Positions 1 to 7,387 are shown, counted from the first letter of the stretch. The stretch is DNA of 35,401 nucleotides from Ichthyobacteriaceae bacterium (GCA_016744755.1 JADGDT010000025.1:1-35401); one strand, 5' to 3'. The notes: generated by a model from the sequence alone, not told the origin. A program made the numbers and translations.

Positions 1-89
1 ACAGATGATAGTTTTTTAAAATATGTCTTAATTTCTGAGGATCTCATTCTTTTTATTTCAAATATACTTAAATTAAACGTCATTTTAAA

Positions 90-602
90 CTATAGCCTTA
101 TGGTTTTATTGAGATACCATAATGCTAATTTTAAGAAAACACTTTCTTCTATTTCTTTATCTGAAAAACTAAATTTATCGTCTGCAAGATCTTGTAATAC
201 AGATATTGAAGTTTTTACACTTTCTCTATATTTAGTTTCATTAGCTGTAACCATGTAGATATATTCAAGCTGGTATCTATTAGGTGCTTGTAACTCATTC
301 TCTGTTACTTCTCTTGATGTTATAATTATTTGAGGTCTTTTAATTATGATTGTGTTTTTGCCTTGTCTGTCAATTCTAAAAATTTCAGAAGAGATTAACT
401 CTTTAATTCGATCAACATTTTTTATTTTTAAATCTTCTACAATTATAAATTCTGTATCTTCATCTACACCTTGAAAAGGAAAGGTTGAATTTATTTGATG
501 CTCTGGTACTCTATAAATTTTACAATTTTTAGTTAATTTATCTACTAAATTGCTTTTACCAGTTTCTCTAGCTCCTACTATTAATGTTGTCTTGTTTCTC
601 AT
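90..602 (-). CDS. Small P-loop ATPase, SF3-helicase-like, of a mobile element
   Basis: A 170-residue protein with a Walker A motif GARETGKS (residues 10-17) right at the N-terminus, a hydrophobic strand ending in acidic residues (FIIVEDL) that fits Walker B, and PQIIITSRE, which fits the motif C/sensor strand of SF3 or AAA-type ATPases. No other domain is visible, so it is a bare ATPase core. It is the last complete gene of the leftward element operon (14 bases after the 617-874 gene), downstream of a primase-helicase. Replication or DNA packaging are both possible roles. The motifs are seen directly; the role is inferred from context. The operon probably continues off the left edge. Confidence 0.6.
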   Translation of the reverse strand: MRNKTTLIVGARETGKSNLVDKLTKNCKIYRVPEHQINSTFPFQGVDEDTEFIIVEDLKIKNVDRIKELISSEIFRIDRQGKNTIIIKRPQIIITSREVTENELQAPNRYQLEYIYMVTANETKYRESVKTSISVLQDLADDKFSFSDKEIEESVFLKLALWYLNKTIRL

Positions 603-616
603 AATATTTTTCGTTT

Positions 617-874
617 TTAAATTCCTTTATATAATTCTAATCGGTTTAACTCTCTAGCGTATCTAATTAAGTTTTTCATGTGTTCGTGTGCTTTTAAAGA
701 GTGTTCTTCCATTTTATTTAAACTAAAATCTACAGCACCATTCCTTCCAATAGATAAATAGTGTTCGTATAAAGCTTTTTGATTATTTAAAAATGAAATT
801 TCCATTTCATAAAAAGATTGCTCTCTACTTATCTGTGTTAATAGATCTTTACGTTTTTTACGGTATTCTTTCAT
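617..874 (-). CDS. Hypothetical small helical protein of the element operon
   Basis: An 85-residue highly charged protein, rich in Lys, Glu and Leu and predicted by eye to be almost entirely alpha-helical, with stretches that could form a coiled coil. I do not recognise a family. It sits between two other small genes of the leftward operon with very short gaps (2 bases upstream, 14 downstream), so it is likely co-translated. It has no signal peptide and no membrane segment. Small helical proteins of this kind are common in replication modules of Bacteroidota prophages, but no function can be assigned. Confidence 0.6.
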   Translation of the reverse strand: MKEYRKKRKDLLTQISREQSFYEMEISFLNNQKALYEHYLSIGRNGAVDFSLNKMEEHSLKAHEHMKNLIRYARELNRLELYKGI

Positions 875-876
875 GG

Positions 877-1161
877 TTAAAATTCGCTAGAGTTTAAATT
901 ACCTTCTTCATTTTCTATAGCAATGGATTTTATTACAATTTCGTTAGTTAAAAATCCATCTTTGCCCTCGTCAGCTTCTTTTACTACAACCTTTGCATCA
1001 TATTCGATATAAGGAAAAAAAGAAGCCATTATCTCCGCTACTTCAATTGCTTTTTCTTTATCATAGCCAAAACCTCTATACATCCAAAAACAATTATCAT
1101 CTTCAATTTTCGGTTCTGTATTACTTATTGTTTCTAAGTGGACTGTATATACTTTTTTCAT
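877..1161 (-). CDS. Hypothetical protein of the element operon
   Basis: A 94-residue acidic protein that starts with a beta-strand-like MKKVYTVHLE stretch and has alternating strands and one helix (EKAIEVAEIMASFF). It looks like a small soluble alpha/beta protein. No known motif, signal peptide or membrane segment is visible. It is tightly packed: 2 bases after the 1164-1433 reading frame and 2 bases before the 617-874 gene, consistent with one leftward transcript. Function unknown. Confidence 0.6.
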   Translation of the reverse strand: MKKVYTVHLETISNTEPKIEDDNCFWMYRGFGYDKEKAIEVAEIMASFFPYIEYDAKVVVKEADEGKDGFLTNEIVIKSIAIENEEGNLNSSEF

Positions 1162-1163
1162 AA

Positions 1164-1433
1164 TTAAAATAATTTAGGGTTATTTGTTTCTTTTATCTCT
1201 TCTTTGCTCAACCAGTCGCCAATGTGATATTGATTATATCTTCTACGAAAATCTGCATATTGCAAGCTTTCAGCACCTCCTATATTCTCGCTCCACGCTA
1301 TAGGGATTTTAAACCTCCCTTGTTTTTGAGTTTCGAGCTTATATACTTTGTGTATCTTGTCTTTAAGCTGGGTTAGTTGGTATTTGCGAGATCGTGCTTT
1401 ATTTATAAGCTCTAGTAGATACTCGGGATGCAT
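1164..1433 (-). CDS. Detached C-terminal part of the primase-helicase (frameshifted)
   Basis: An 89-residue frame starting MHPEYLLELINKARSRKY and rich in basic and aromatic residues. Its frame stays open upstream of the ATG (residues FTYEVDYIN precede the Met) up to the A8 tract at 1459-1466, where it would join the upstream primase-helicase if the tract had one base fewer. The content resembles the winged-helix-like tail often found after SF3 helicases of phage primases. I therefore read it as the separated C-terminus of the 1399-3522 gene, although independent translation from this ATG is possible. The 35-base overlap with that gene supports this reading. Confidence 0.55.
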   Translation of the reverse strand: MHPEYLLELINKARSRKYQLTQLKDKIHKVYKLETQKQGRFKIPIAWSENIGGAESLQYADFRRRYNQYHIGDWLSKEEIKETNNPKLF

Positions 1434-3522
1434 ATTTATATAATCTACTTCGTAGGTGAAAAAAAAGTTCTTTTACAGTTTCTTCTATAGCTTTTTCGAG
1501 CGGGCTTTTAGTCGAAGCCATAATTTTATAGAATTGATCTGTAAGGAAATCTTCTGTTTCGAACCACAATCTAGTTTTACGTTGATGAAAAGGTTTTCTA
1601 GTTCTTAAATAATAAAGGAATGCGGGTATTTCCTTTTTCATCTTCAATTCTAAATCAGGATCTAAATTATCCTCTTCAATTGATGGAACATTAATAACAA
1701 ACCAGCGTTTATCGTTTTCATCCATTTTCATAATGCTTTCGGCATCGTTACTAGTCATTATAACCTTGCCATAAAAGGGTATTTTCTTAACGTTTACCCC
1801 CTTATCTTCAATATATGCAGTATCAGCCGTAACCATTTGTTTAAGTCGCTCCTTGCTCTTCTTTGCTTCTACGTTGTCAGCTCCCATAATAGCCTCGTCA
1901 ATACCTATAATGTATTTACTTATATAGTGTCGGTTGAACCCCATTTTGAACTGCTCGTCATTAAGTATTGTTGAGTTTCCTTTGTACACTTCGCCTAACC
2001 ATTTAAGAAAAGTACTCTTACCAGTTTGTTGATCAGTAGAAACTAACATTGGTACTGGTAGCAAGTGAGTAGGTGCTACATATTGAATATTTAGGTAATC
2101 TAGTGCAACTGTAAACGTATCGCCCTTAAAATTGTATTCTTCTCCAGTTGCAAAGTCAATAGATCCTTTACCTTGAAAAATATGTTTAAGGAATTTATAT
2201 ATAGTTTTCCACTCTCCTTTTTCGGGTGTATAATACATTGGAGAATATAAATTGAAAGCTCCGTTTATTACTTCTTCGTGTTCGTTAGCCCAATTAGGAA
2301 ATACTGTAAAAGAATCATATTTGGGAATACCTTTTAGGAATCCTTTAAACTCATCGTAATCGTCTTTTATTTCGCCTTTAGGAAAAGGAACTAGCTCCCT
2401 TTCGGTTTCTCTATACTTATTTATACTTTCTATAAGTTTATACCAGTTACCACCCACACGCATAAAATTTTTAGTATCGTTGTGACGCAGGAATATTACT
2501 TTTTCGTAGTTATTATAGTAAATAGCATTCTTATACTTGAATTCTTGTTGACGTATGTAATAACTGTATTTCTCGTAAAATGCATTTACTCCATCAAGCC
2601 CAAAATATTTAAATAACTTAACATTGTAATCTTTACCAGTAAGCATCATTGTTTTAAAATATGCTTTTGATTTTGTGAGCTGGAGCAAGTCTTTTACTAT
2701 ATCTTCACTAGCTGTTTCGTGTTTTACAAGTAGATCGTCAAGCCCTTTTGCACTTTCGCTAAAACTTGTATTGATATGAGCAAAATAAACATCTTCTATC
2801 TGCCTTGTTTGCAGGAAAACATTCATTGAAGATCGAAAGTTTTTAGCTCCCGAAAAAAAAGATATAGGCCTATTGGTCATTTCTTTTTCAAACTCCCATT
2901 TAACCTCCATTGTATCAGCATCGGTAAGATAAACTACATTCTTAACCTTACATACTCTTATAAGTTCTTCAATCTCGTAATGTAAAGTTTTGATAAGTTC
3001 GTTTTCTGCTTTTTCGTTATCGTAAAAGCCGTGAATACTTGGAATGCCAATAATATCAATGCCACACATTGCACCTTTAAAAGCTTTAAATTCTCCCTCT
3101 GTAATAAATAGAGTGTCAAAGGTTTTTTTGTCCTGGTACTTACTTATTATTTGTGGAGGGAAAAAAGGTTTTAGCCCGCTTCCTTTTGGCGATAAGTATT
3201 TGTTAAATCTGCCTTGTGCATTGGGTTTAGGGTTTAGTATTCTTTTACGTGTAAATCTATCAGCCCATTTGTTAGATCCTTTCTTAAAACTCGCAGGATT
3301 ACCATGTAGAGTAAAATAATTGATTACAATATTTCCGTACTCGTCAGCTTCAAAAAAACTATAATCAACTAGTACTGTTTTTGCAGGATCTAAAGAAACT
3401 TTAATACTGTTGAGTTCCTTTGTTATCTTAAGTTCTGCCAGCCTAACGTCTAAATATTCAGTATTTGGATGTTTTTTTGAGCCGTTTGGGCTAACTGCTT
3501 GTGTAATTGTACGTGTTTTCAT
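1399..3522 (-). CDS. TOPRIM-SF3 primase-helicase (phage/plasmid type)
   Basis: A 707-residue replication protein. A TOPRIM-like primase domain is marked by ITEGE (Glu142) and LTDAD (Asp201, Asp203). It is followed by a D5/DUF5906-like SF3 helicase with Walker A around QQTGKST (Lys502), Walker B GIDE (Asp542-Glu543) and motif C VIMTSN. These families unwind and prime DNA of phages, satellites and plasmids. The frame ends with about 24 residues (from HLRSRL) that look out of frame. A +1 shift at the A8 tract 1459-1466 would instead extend it into the 1164-1433 frame, giving about 785 residues. The helicase part is duplicated at 4481-5284. It belongs to the leftward operon and is presumably controlled by the repressor encoded at 5430-5771. 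Confidence 0.85.
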   Translation of the reverse strand: MKTRTITQAVSPNGSKKHPNTEYLDVRLAELKITKELNSIKVSLDPAKTVLVDYSFFEADEYGNIVINYFTLHGNPASFKKGSNKWADRFTRKRILNPKPNAQGRFNKYLSPKGSGLKPFFPPQIISKYQDKKTFDTLFITEGEFKAFKGAMCGIDIIGIPSIHGFYDNEKAENELIKTLHYEIEELIRVCKVKNVVYLTDADTMEVKWEFEKEMTNRPISFFSGAKNFRSSMNVFLQTRQIEDVYFAHINTSFSESAKGLDDLLVKHETASEDIVKDLLQLTKSKAYFKTMMLTGKDYNVKLFKYFGLDGVNAFYEKYSYYIRQQEFKYKNAIYYNNYEKVIFLRHNDTKNFMRVGGNWYKLIESINKYRETERELVPFPKGEIKDDYDEFKGFLKGIPKYDSFTVFPNWANEHEEVINGAFNLYSPMYYTPEKGEWKTIYKFLKHIFQGKGSIDFATGEEYNFKGDTFTVALDYLNIQYVAPTHLLPVPMLVSTDQQTGKSTFLKWLGEVYKGNSTILNDEQFKMGFNRHYISKYIIGIDEAIMGADNVEAKKSKERLKQMVTADTAYIEDKGVNVKKIPFYGKVIMTSNDAESIMKMDENDKRWFVINVPSIEEDNLDPDLELKMKKEIPAFLYYLRTRKPFHQRKTRLWFETEDFLTDQFYKIMASTKSPLEKAIEETVKELFFHLRSRLYKYASRVSTRAYK
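1459..1466 (-). other. A8 (T8 in mRNA sense) tract at frameshift
   Basis: Eight A on the + strand read as CTT TTT TTT in the primase-helicase frame. Removing one base, or a +1 shift, joins the helicase to the downstream frame without any stop. This could be a mutation, a sequencing error, or a slippage site for RNA polymerase or ribosome. Confidence 0.6.
1549..2310 (-). repeat. Direct repeat copy A (helicase domain)
   Basis: This stretch of the primase-helicase gene is repeated in the same orientation at about 4499-5240, offset about 2950 bases at the left end. By eye over 90 percent of bases match in the first 650, then similarity falls. Recombination between the copies would delete about 2.9 kb, including the primase domain. 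Confidence 0.85.
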
Positions 3523-3609
3523 ACATTCGTGTCAGATTAAATGTAAAACTCCGATTAATAAGGGTATTAAAAAGAGGTTTACACCTTTCGTGTTATTGTT
3601 TTGTTAGTA

Positions 3610-3622
3610 GGGTGTGTGTGAA
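3610..3622 (-). promoter_or_regulatory. Repeated leader motif, copy 1
   Basis: The 13-base sequence GGGTGTGTGTGAA (+ strand) lies in the 171-base gap upstream of the primase-helicase start. The identical 13-mer occurs at 4413-4425, also upstream of a leftward gene, and a similar TTTTG-TAG stretch precedes both. It could be a regulator or replication-protein binding site. Function unknown. Confidence 0.35.
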
Positions 3623-3693
3623 AAATTCTTTACTTTCAGTAAAAAACATAACTTTTCAAAAAAGGCTGGTGTTATGCTGGGCTTTTTTATGTC

Positions 3694-3924
3694 TTATAAC
3701 TGCTCAATATCAATAACATTAATACTCTTAAGTAAATCTGTATAAATAGCTGGGTACTTGTTGTTGAAATTCTGTAAAGCTCCTTTCATTGCTTTTTTAG
3801 CAATAGTTTCGTGATTTGGAGAATAAGCAACAAACGAGTGTTTCAACTCTCTTAGGTAACCATGAGTAAAACAAGATCCGTCTTGTTTACTAACTTCTGT
3901 ATTGTATGTAATTTTGAAATCCAT
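3694..3924 (-). CDS. Hypothetical protein of the element operon
   Basis: A 76-residue soluble protein beginning MDFKITYNTEVSKQDG, with an N-terminal beta-hairpin-like part and a helical C-terminal half. No family is recognised and no motif, signal peptide or membrane segment is visible. It starts 2 bases after the stop of the 3927-4187 gene, so the two are probably translated together. It precedes the primase-helicase gene by 171 bases. It is likely an accessory early gene of the element. Confidence 0.6.
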   Translation of the reverse strand: MDFKITYNTEVSKQDGSCFTHGYLRELKHSFVAYSPNHETIAKKAMKGALQNFNNKYPAIYTDLLKSINVIDIEQL

Positions 3925-3926
3925 AA

Positions 3927-4187
3927 TTATTTTATAGTCATTTGATGATCAATTAACTTATCCCTTTTTGCTTGCTCCTTTTCTTCGTACTCCTGGTCTT
4001 TCTTTTTCATTGCCGAAAGTGGTATGATACGTTTTAAGTGATCTACAGAATAACCTAGCTTATCAGATATTTCATTATAAATATAATCGTGTCGTAAATG
4101 CTTAATAGTGTACATGTTGAAAAACATGTCTTTAGCAAGCTTATGGTTTTTAGATGCTAGTTGCTGTAGTGGATTTTGCTTACTCAT
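3927..4187 (-). CDS. Small putative HTH protein of the element operon
   Basis: An 86-residue, strongly basic and helical protein. The stretch YIYNEISDKLGYSVDHLKRI has the spacing of a helix-turn-helix (helix, glycine turn, recognition helix), similar to regulators that sense position in phage early operons. The C-terminal 30 residues are a charged Lys/Glu helix. Its start overlaps the end of the 4180-4389 gene by 8 bases, indicating translational coupling. The HTH assignment is by eye and tentative. It might be a replication or transcription accessory factor. Confidence 0.55.
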   Translation of the reverse strand: MSKQNPLQQLASKNHKLAKDMFFNMYTIKHLRHDYIYNEISDKLGYSVDHLKRIIPLSAMKKKDQEYEEKEQAKRDKLIDHQMTIK

Positions 4188-4389
4188 TGCTCTTAAGTTT
4201 TTGGTTTTCTAAAAAGGCTTTGTATTCTTCGGTGGTGAGTTGTAGAGTTAGATCTACTCTAGTGGTTTGTTCTACTGTAATTACAAACTTGTCAATTTCT
4301 ATAGCTCCAAGATGTGGTATGTTAATTGTACCAGGGCTATCAATTTTAAGTTTAAAACTGCGGTGTTTAATCGGGGTTAAATTTTCCAT
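4180..4389 (-). CDS. Hypothetical protein of the element operon
   Basis: A 69-residue protein with an N-terminal beta-rich half (alternating hydrophobic residues in FKLKIDSPGTINI and FVITVEQ) and a C-terminal helix. I do not recognise it. It is translationally coupled to the next gene by an 8-base overlap. A repeated 13-base motif lies 24 bases before its ATG, suggesting a second transcription or control point inside the operon. Confidence 0.55.
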   Translation of the reverse strand: MENLTPIKHRSFKLKIDSPGTINIPHLGAIEIDKFVITVEQTTRVDLTLQLTTEEYKAFLENQKLKSNE

Positions 4390-4412
4390 TTTGTTTAATG
4401 TTTTTGATAGGT

Positions 4413-4425
4413 GGGTGTGTGTGAA
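4413..4425 (-). promoter_or_regulatory. Repeated leader motif, copy 2
   Basis: Second exact copy of GGGTGTGTGTGAA (+ strand), 24 bases upstream of the leftward gene starting at 4389. See the copy at 3610-3622. Confidence 0.35.
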
Positions 4426-4438
4426 TTTAATAGAGTAT

Positions 4439-4465
4439 AACTCCTTGCTTAAAAAACAAGGAGTT
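4439..4465 (-). terminator. Hairpin after the short helicase gene
   Basis: Inverted repeat AACTCCTTG / CAAGGAGTT (9-bp arms, 9-base loop rich in U on the leftward transcript), 15 bases after the stop of the 4481-5284 gene. The U tail is poor, so it may attenuate or stabilise the mRNA rather than fully terminate. Confidence 0.45.
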
Positions 4466-4480
4466 AGTGTTTATAAAAAA

Positions 4481-5284
4481 CTAGTTATCCTTTAAGATAT
4501 CTTCTGTTTCGAACCACAATCTAGTTTTACGTTGATGAAAAGGTTTCCTGGTTCTTAAATAATAAAGGAATGCGGGTATTTCCTTTTTCATTTTCAATTC
4601 TAAATCGGGATCTAAATTATCCTCTTCAATTGATGGAACATTAATAACAAACCAGCGTTTATCGTTTTCATCCATTTTCATAATACTTTCGGCATCGTTA
4701 CTGGTCATTATAACCTTGCCATAAAAGGGTATTTTAGTAACATCCACTCCTTTCTCTTCTATATATACAGTATCAGCCGTAACCATTTTTATAAGTCGCT
4801 CCTTGTTATAGGAATCTTTTAGATTAACCCCGTCAAAACCAATTATGTATTTACTTATGTAGTGATTGTTAAAATCCATTTTAAACTGCTCGTCATTAAG
4901 TATTGTTGAGTTCCCTTTGTACACTTCGCTCAACCACCTAAGAAAAGTACTCTTACCAGTTTGTTGATCGGTAGAAACTAACATTGGTACTGGTAGTAAA
5001 TGAGTAGGTGCTACGTATTGAATATTTAGGTAATCTAGTGCAACTGTAAACGTATCGCCCTTAAAATTGTATTCTTCTCCAGTTGCAAAGTCAACAGATC
5101 CTTTGCCTTGAAAAATATGTTTAAGGAATTTGTAAATAGTTCCCCAATCGCCCTCAACTGGTTGGTAGAACATTGGAGAATAAAGATTGAAAGCTCCATT
5201 TACTACTTTCTCATGCTCGTTTATCCAATCGGGATAAACTGTAGTTGAATTTCCTAAGCTTGTTTTCTTTACCGAATCTTTCAT
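4481..5284 (-). CDS. Stand-alone SF3 helicase-domain copy with altered Walker B
   Basis: A 267-residue protein closely matching the helicase part of the primase-helicase (its residues about 400-655) and lacking both the primase domain and the C-terminal tail. Walker A QQTGKST is intact, as is the motif C region VIMTSN. The Walker B segment reads GFDG (Asp151-Gly152) where the full protein has GIDE, and the following loop is shortened by about six residues. The family knowledge that the acidic pair activates water for ATP hydrolysis suggests this copy binds but does not hydrolyse ATP. It is the first gene of the leftward operon, right under the repressed promoter. It could be a decaying duplicate, or a regulator that joins helicase rings. 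Confidence 0.75.
   Translation of the reverse strand: MKDSVKKTSLGNSTTVYPDWINEHEKVVNGAFNLYSPMFYQPVEGDWGTIYKFLKHIFQGKGSVDFATGEEYNFKGDTFTVALDYLNIQYVAPTHLLPVPMLVSTDQQTGKSTFLRWLSEVYKGNSTILNDEQFKMDFNNHYISKYIIGFDGVNLKDSYNKERLIKMVTADTVYIEEKGVDVTKIPFYGKVIMTSNDAESIMKMDENDKRWFVINVPSIEEDNLDPDLELKMKKEIPAFLYYLRTRKPFHQRKTRLWFETEDILKDN
4499..5240 (-). repeat. Direct repeat copy B (helicase domain)
   Basis: Partner of the repeat at 1549-2310 in the same orientation. It covers most of the short helicase gene. Confidence 0.85.
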
Positions 5285-5323
5285 CTTTAGTTTAAATTTA
5301 ATTAGTACATTTCACGTTATGTA

Positions 5324-5356
5324 TTGTTATGATGTGTATGTGTATCATCATAACAA
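5324..5356. promoter_or_regulatory. Operator-like inverted repeat of the lysis/lysogeny-type switch
   Basis: Perfect 11-bp arms TTGTTATGATG (5324-5334) and CATCATAACAA (5346-5356) with an 11-base spacer. It lies at the expected start site of the leftward promoter (5362-5392) and between the divergent repressor and helicase genes, so it is the natural binding site for the 5430-5771 repressor. Confidence 0.6.
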
Positions 5357-5361
5357 CAACA

Positions 5362-5392
5362 CAAATGTAGAAGATTATCTGCGATATGCAAA
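5362..5392 (-). promoter_or_regulatory. Leftward promoter of the element operon
   Basis: Read on the - strand: TTTG (5392-5389), 19 bases, TACATTTG (5369-5362). This exactly fits the Bacteroidota primary-sigma consensus TTTG-N19-TAnnTTTG. Expected transcription start is near 5355, inside the inverted repeat. Confidence 0.7.
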
Positions 5393-5429
5393 TAATTTTC
5401 TATAATAATTTTATTTATCCTCCAAAACA

Positions 5430-5771
5430 ATGACTACTAAAGAGAGAATTAGACATTTTTTAAAAGAAAAAAACATATCCGAACGTCGATTTTATAAAGA
5501 AACTAGCTTTTCAAATGGATTTTTAACATCAGGAAAGCATATAGGAACGGATAAAGCGGAGATAATTATTGAAAAATACACTGATTTAAGTCTCTACTGG
5601 CTAATCACAGGCAAAGGAGAAATGCTAAAAACAGAACAAAACGAGCCTAGTTCAAGTGTTCAAAATTCCAAAATAGTAGAATTAGAGAAAAAAGTTTTTG
5701 AGCTAGAGATACGTTTAGATGAGTGTAGAATTAAAAACCAAGGAGATAATAGTAAACAAAAAGCTGTTTAA
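5430..5771 (+). CDS. CI/Cro-type phage repressor with HTH and coiled-coil tail
   Basis: A 113-residue protein. Residues 1-70 look like the helix-turn-helix common in Bacteroidota prophage repressors, ending with the characteristic LYWLITGKGEML segment. A short linker follows, then a leucine-zipper-like helix (VELEKKVFELEIRLDEC) that probably dimerises it. There is no LexA-type peptidase domain, so induction is unlikely to use RecA-stimulated self-cleavage. It is transcribed divergently from the leftward operon. The 145-base gap holds a consensus promoter for that operon and an 11-bp inverted repeat, the likely operator. Confidence 0.8.
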   Translation: MTTKERIRHFLKEKNISERRFYKETSFSNGFLTSGKHIGTDKAEIIIEKYTDLSLYWLITGKGEMLKTEQNEPSSSVQNSKIVELEKKVFELEIRLDECRIKNQGDNSKQKAV

Positions 5772-5818
5772 AGTTGGTTTGGAAAAGGAGTAATTAAGAA
5801 ATTATAACCATAAGAGGG

Positions 5819-6250
5819 GTGAGAGTTAAAGAATTAAATAAGCTATTAATTAAAATCAAAAAAGATGATTCTATGTTAGAATCACTTTCTAAAAATATAG
5901 GTTATGGAACACCTAATAAGATACTTGATACAATTGGAACTTACTCTGATACTGAAGAATTATTCTTCGTAAAAGATAATTACGGTAAATACTTTGGAGT
6001 AGTACAAAATATGGGAGTTGACTTTAACTGGTATTTTGAAGAAAATGAAAATTTATTTATAGAGTTTTTTAATAAAACAATAATACACGAATTAGCTAGT
6101 ACATCAGGCTTCTTTAGAACATATATTGAATATGATAATGAGAAGGATAAAGCATCATACAAAACAACAAGAGATTTTGTTTTAAAATTGGGATTTAATC
6201 CTGTAGAAAAAAATAAATTTCCTAATACATATATATGGAAAAAGAAATAA
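5819..6250 (+). CDS. Hypothetical protein, element cargo
   Basis: A 143-residue soluble protein of mixed alpha/beta appearance, starting at GTG (5819) after an AAGAGG stretch that is rather close. An ATG at residue 19 is an alternative start. I do not recognise a family. Hydrophobic strands alternate with charged helices in a pattern loosely like GNAT acyltransferases or immunity-type proteins, but no acetyl-CoA motif can be pointed out, so this is not claimed. It lies 47 bases after the repressor and 36 before the next gene, probably in the same rightward transcript, in a position where temperate elements carry accessory or defence genes. Confidence 0.55.
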   Translation: MRVKELNKLLIKIKKDDSMLESLSKNIGYGTPNKILDTIGTYSDTEELFFVKDNYGKYFGVVQNMGVDFNWYFEENENLFIEFFNKTIIHELASTSGFFRTYIEYDNEKDKASYKTTRDFVLKLGFNPVEKNKFPNTYIWKKK

Positions 6251-6286
6251 ATAAACTTTAGTGAAAAACTACCAAAATTATTTAAC

Positions 6287-7387
6287 ATGAAGAATAAAAT
6301 ATCAGTTAACGTACTTTTTTATGAATTAAATATCTTCAAATTTGGGGATATGAATAGAGAGCTATCTTCCGAGGGAGAACATGGTGTCCTTTTAAAAGAG
6401 AACTTTCTAATAGGAAAATTTAATGCCCTAGATGAATTTAAAGGGTTTAAAAAATTCGTTAAATCCTTTATTAATTTCATTGACAACTATTATACAGAGT
6501 TAGAAAACCCTGATGCAACTGTTTTTGGAAAGAAACAAAAAGGTATTGGAACAAGGAAGGACTTCTTAATTGAAGCTATTACAGATAAAAATAAAAATGA
6601 TTTTGATGATATATCAAAACAAAATGAAAATGATTTTAAAGCAAATTCTTTTATCAGCGATGAACACTTAATGGTTGGCATACCCCTAATTGCAGGACCT
6701 AAAGGTAGTTTTTATATTGAGAGCAAAGAAGGTAAGAATGAAAATTATTCAGGAGCTGTAAGGCGTAAGTTTTTTTTGTTTCTGAAATTTGATCTAATAA
6801 ATAATAGAATTATTTTATCGTTTACAGGTTATAACAACTTAGTAATAAGTGAGGGTATAAAAATGATGGTTCTAGATTATTTCAGAATTAATGATTTAGT
6901 AACAGATATTAGTCCATTATATCCTAAAATGACAAGTAACAGTAACATAACATTAGGAGATACAATAGTTACATATTATGACGACCCTGCAGTACTACGT
7001 TCTACAGGTAGATGGAAATATGGTATAAAAAGAGCTTCAATATTACTGTCACAAGTACAGAAACCACAAATAGGAGCAGAAAAATATATAAGTGAATCAT
7101 TTTTGGCTTTTAAAGAAAATAGATCTATTCCTATTGAGGTAAAAGAAGAACTTGAAAATATTGGTTTTACAAATCATAATGACGACGAATTTTGGAGGAA
7201 GCTAGCATATAAATTTAAATATAGAATAAATGGAGATACAAAAACATGGAATCCTGATCATGGAGAATATATAATAGAAAGGGTAATTACTCTTGAATCT
7301 GAACATTATTTTGATAACTTAGACATAAATTATTCAAGGATAAAAAATAAGATTAAAGAATTAATATTAGATGTCTCAAAAGAATAA
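6287..7387 (+). CDS. Unrecognised soluble protein, partner of downstream membrane protein
   Basis: A 366-residue protein with no signal peptide or membrane segment. The N-terminal part has a beta strand (ISVNVLFYELNIF). Residues 70-140 are charged and helical, and GIPLIAGPKGSFYIES in the middle looks like a buried strand-turn. The C-terminus is helical. No nuclease, NTPase or protease motif is recognised. Its last 17 bases overlap the start of the four-helix membrane protein gene, so the two are translationally coupled and probably form one system. The architecture (soluble sensor plus membrane partner, behind a prophage-type repressor) fits an abortive-infection module, but this is inference only. 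Confidence 0.7.
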   Translation: MKNKISVNVLFYELNIFKFGDMNRELSSEGEHGVLLKENFLIGKFNALDEFKGFKKFVKSFINFIDNYYTELENPDATVFGKKQKGIGTRKDFLIEAITDKNKNDFDDISKQNENDFKANSFISDEHLMVGIPLIAGPKGSFYIESKEGKNENYSGAVRRKFFLFLKFDLINNRIILSFTGYNNLVISEGIKMMVLDYFRINDLVTDISPLYPKMTSNSNITLGDTIVTYYDDPAVLRSTGRWKYGIKRASILLSQVQKPQIGAEKYISESFLAFKENRSIPIEVKEELENIGFTNHNDDEFWRKLAYKFKYRINGDTKTWNPDHGEYIIERVITLESEHYFDNLDINYSRIKNKIKELILDVSKE

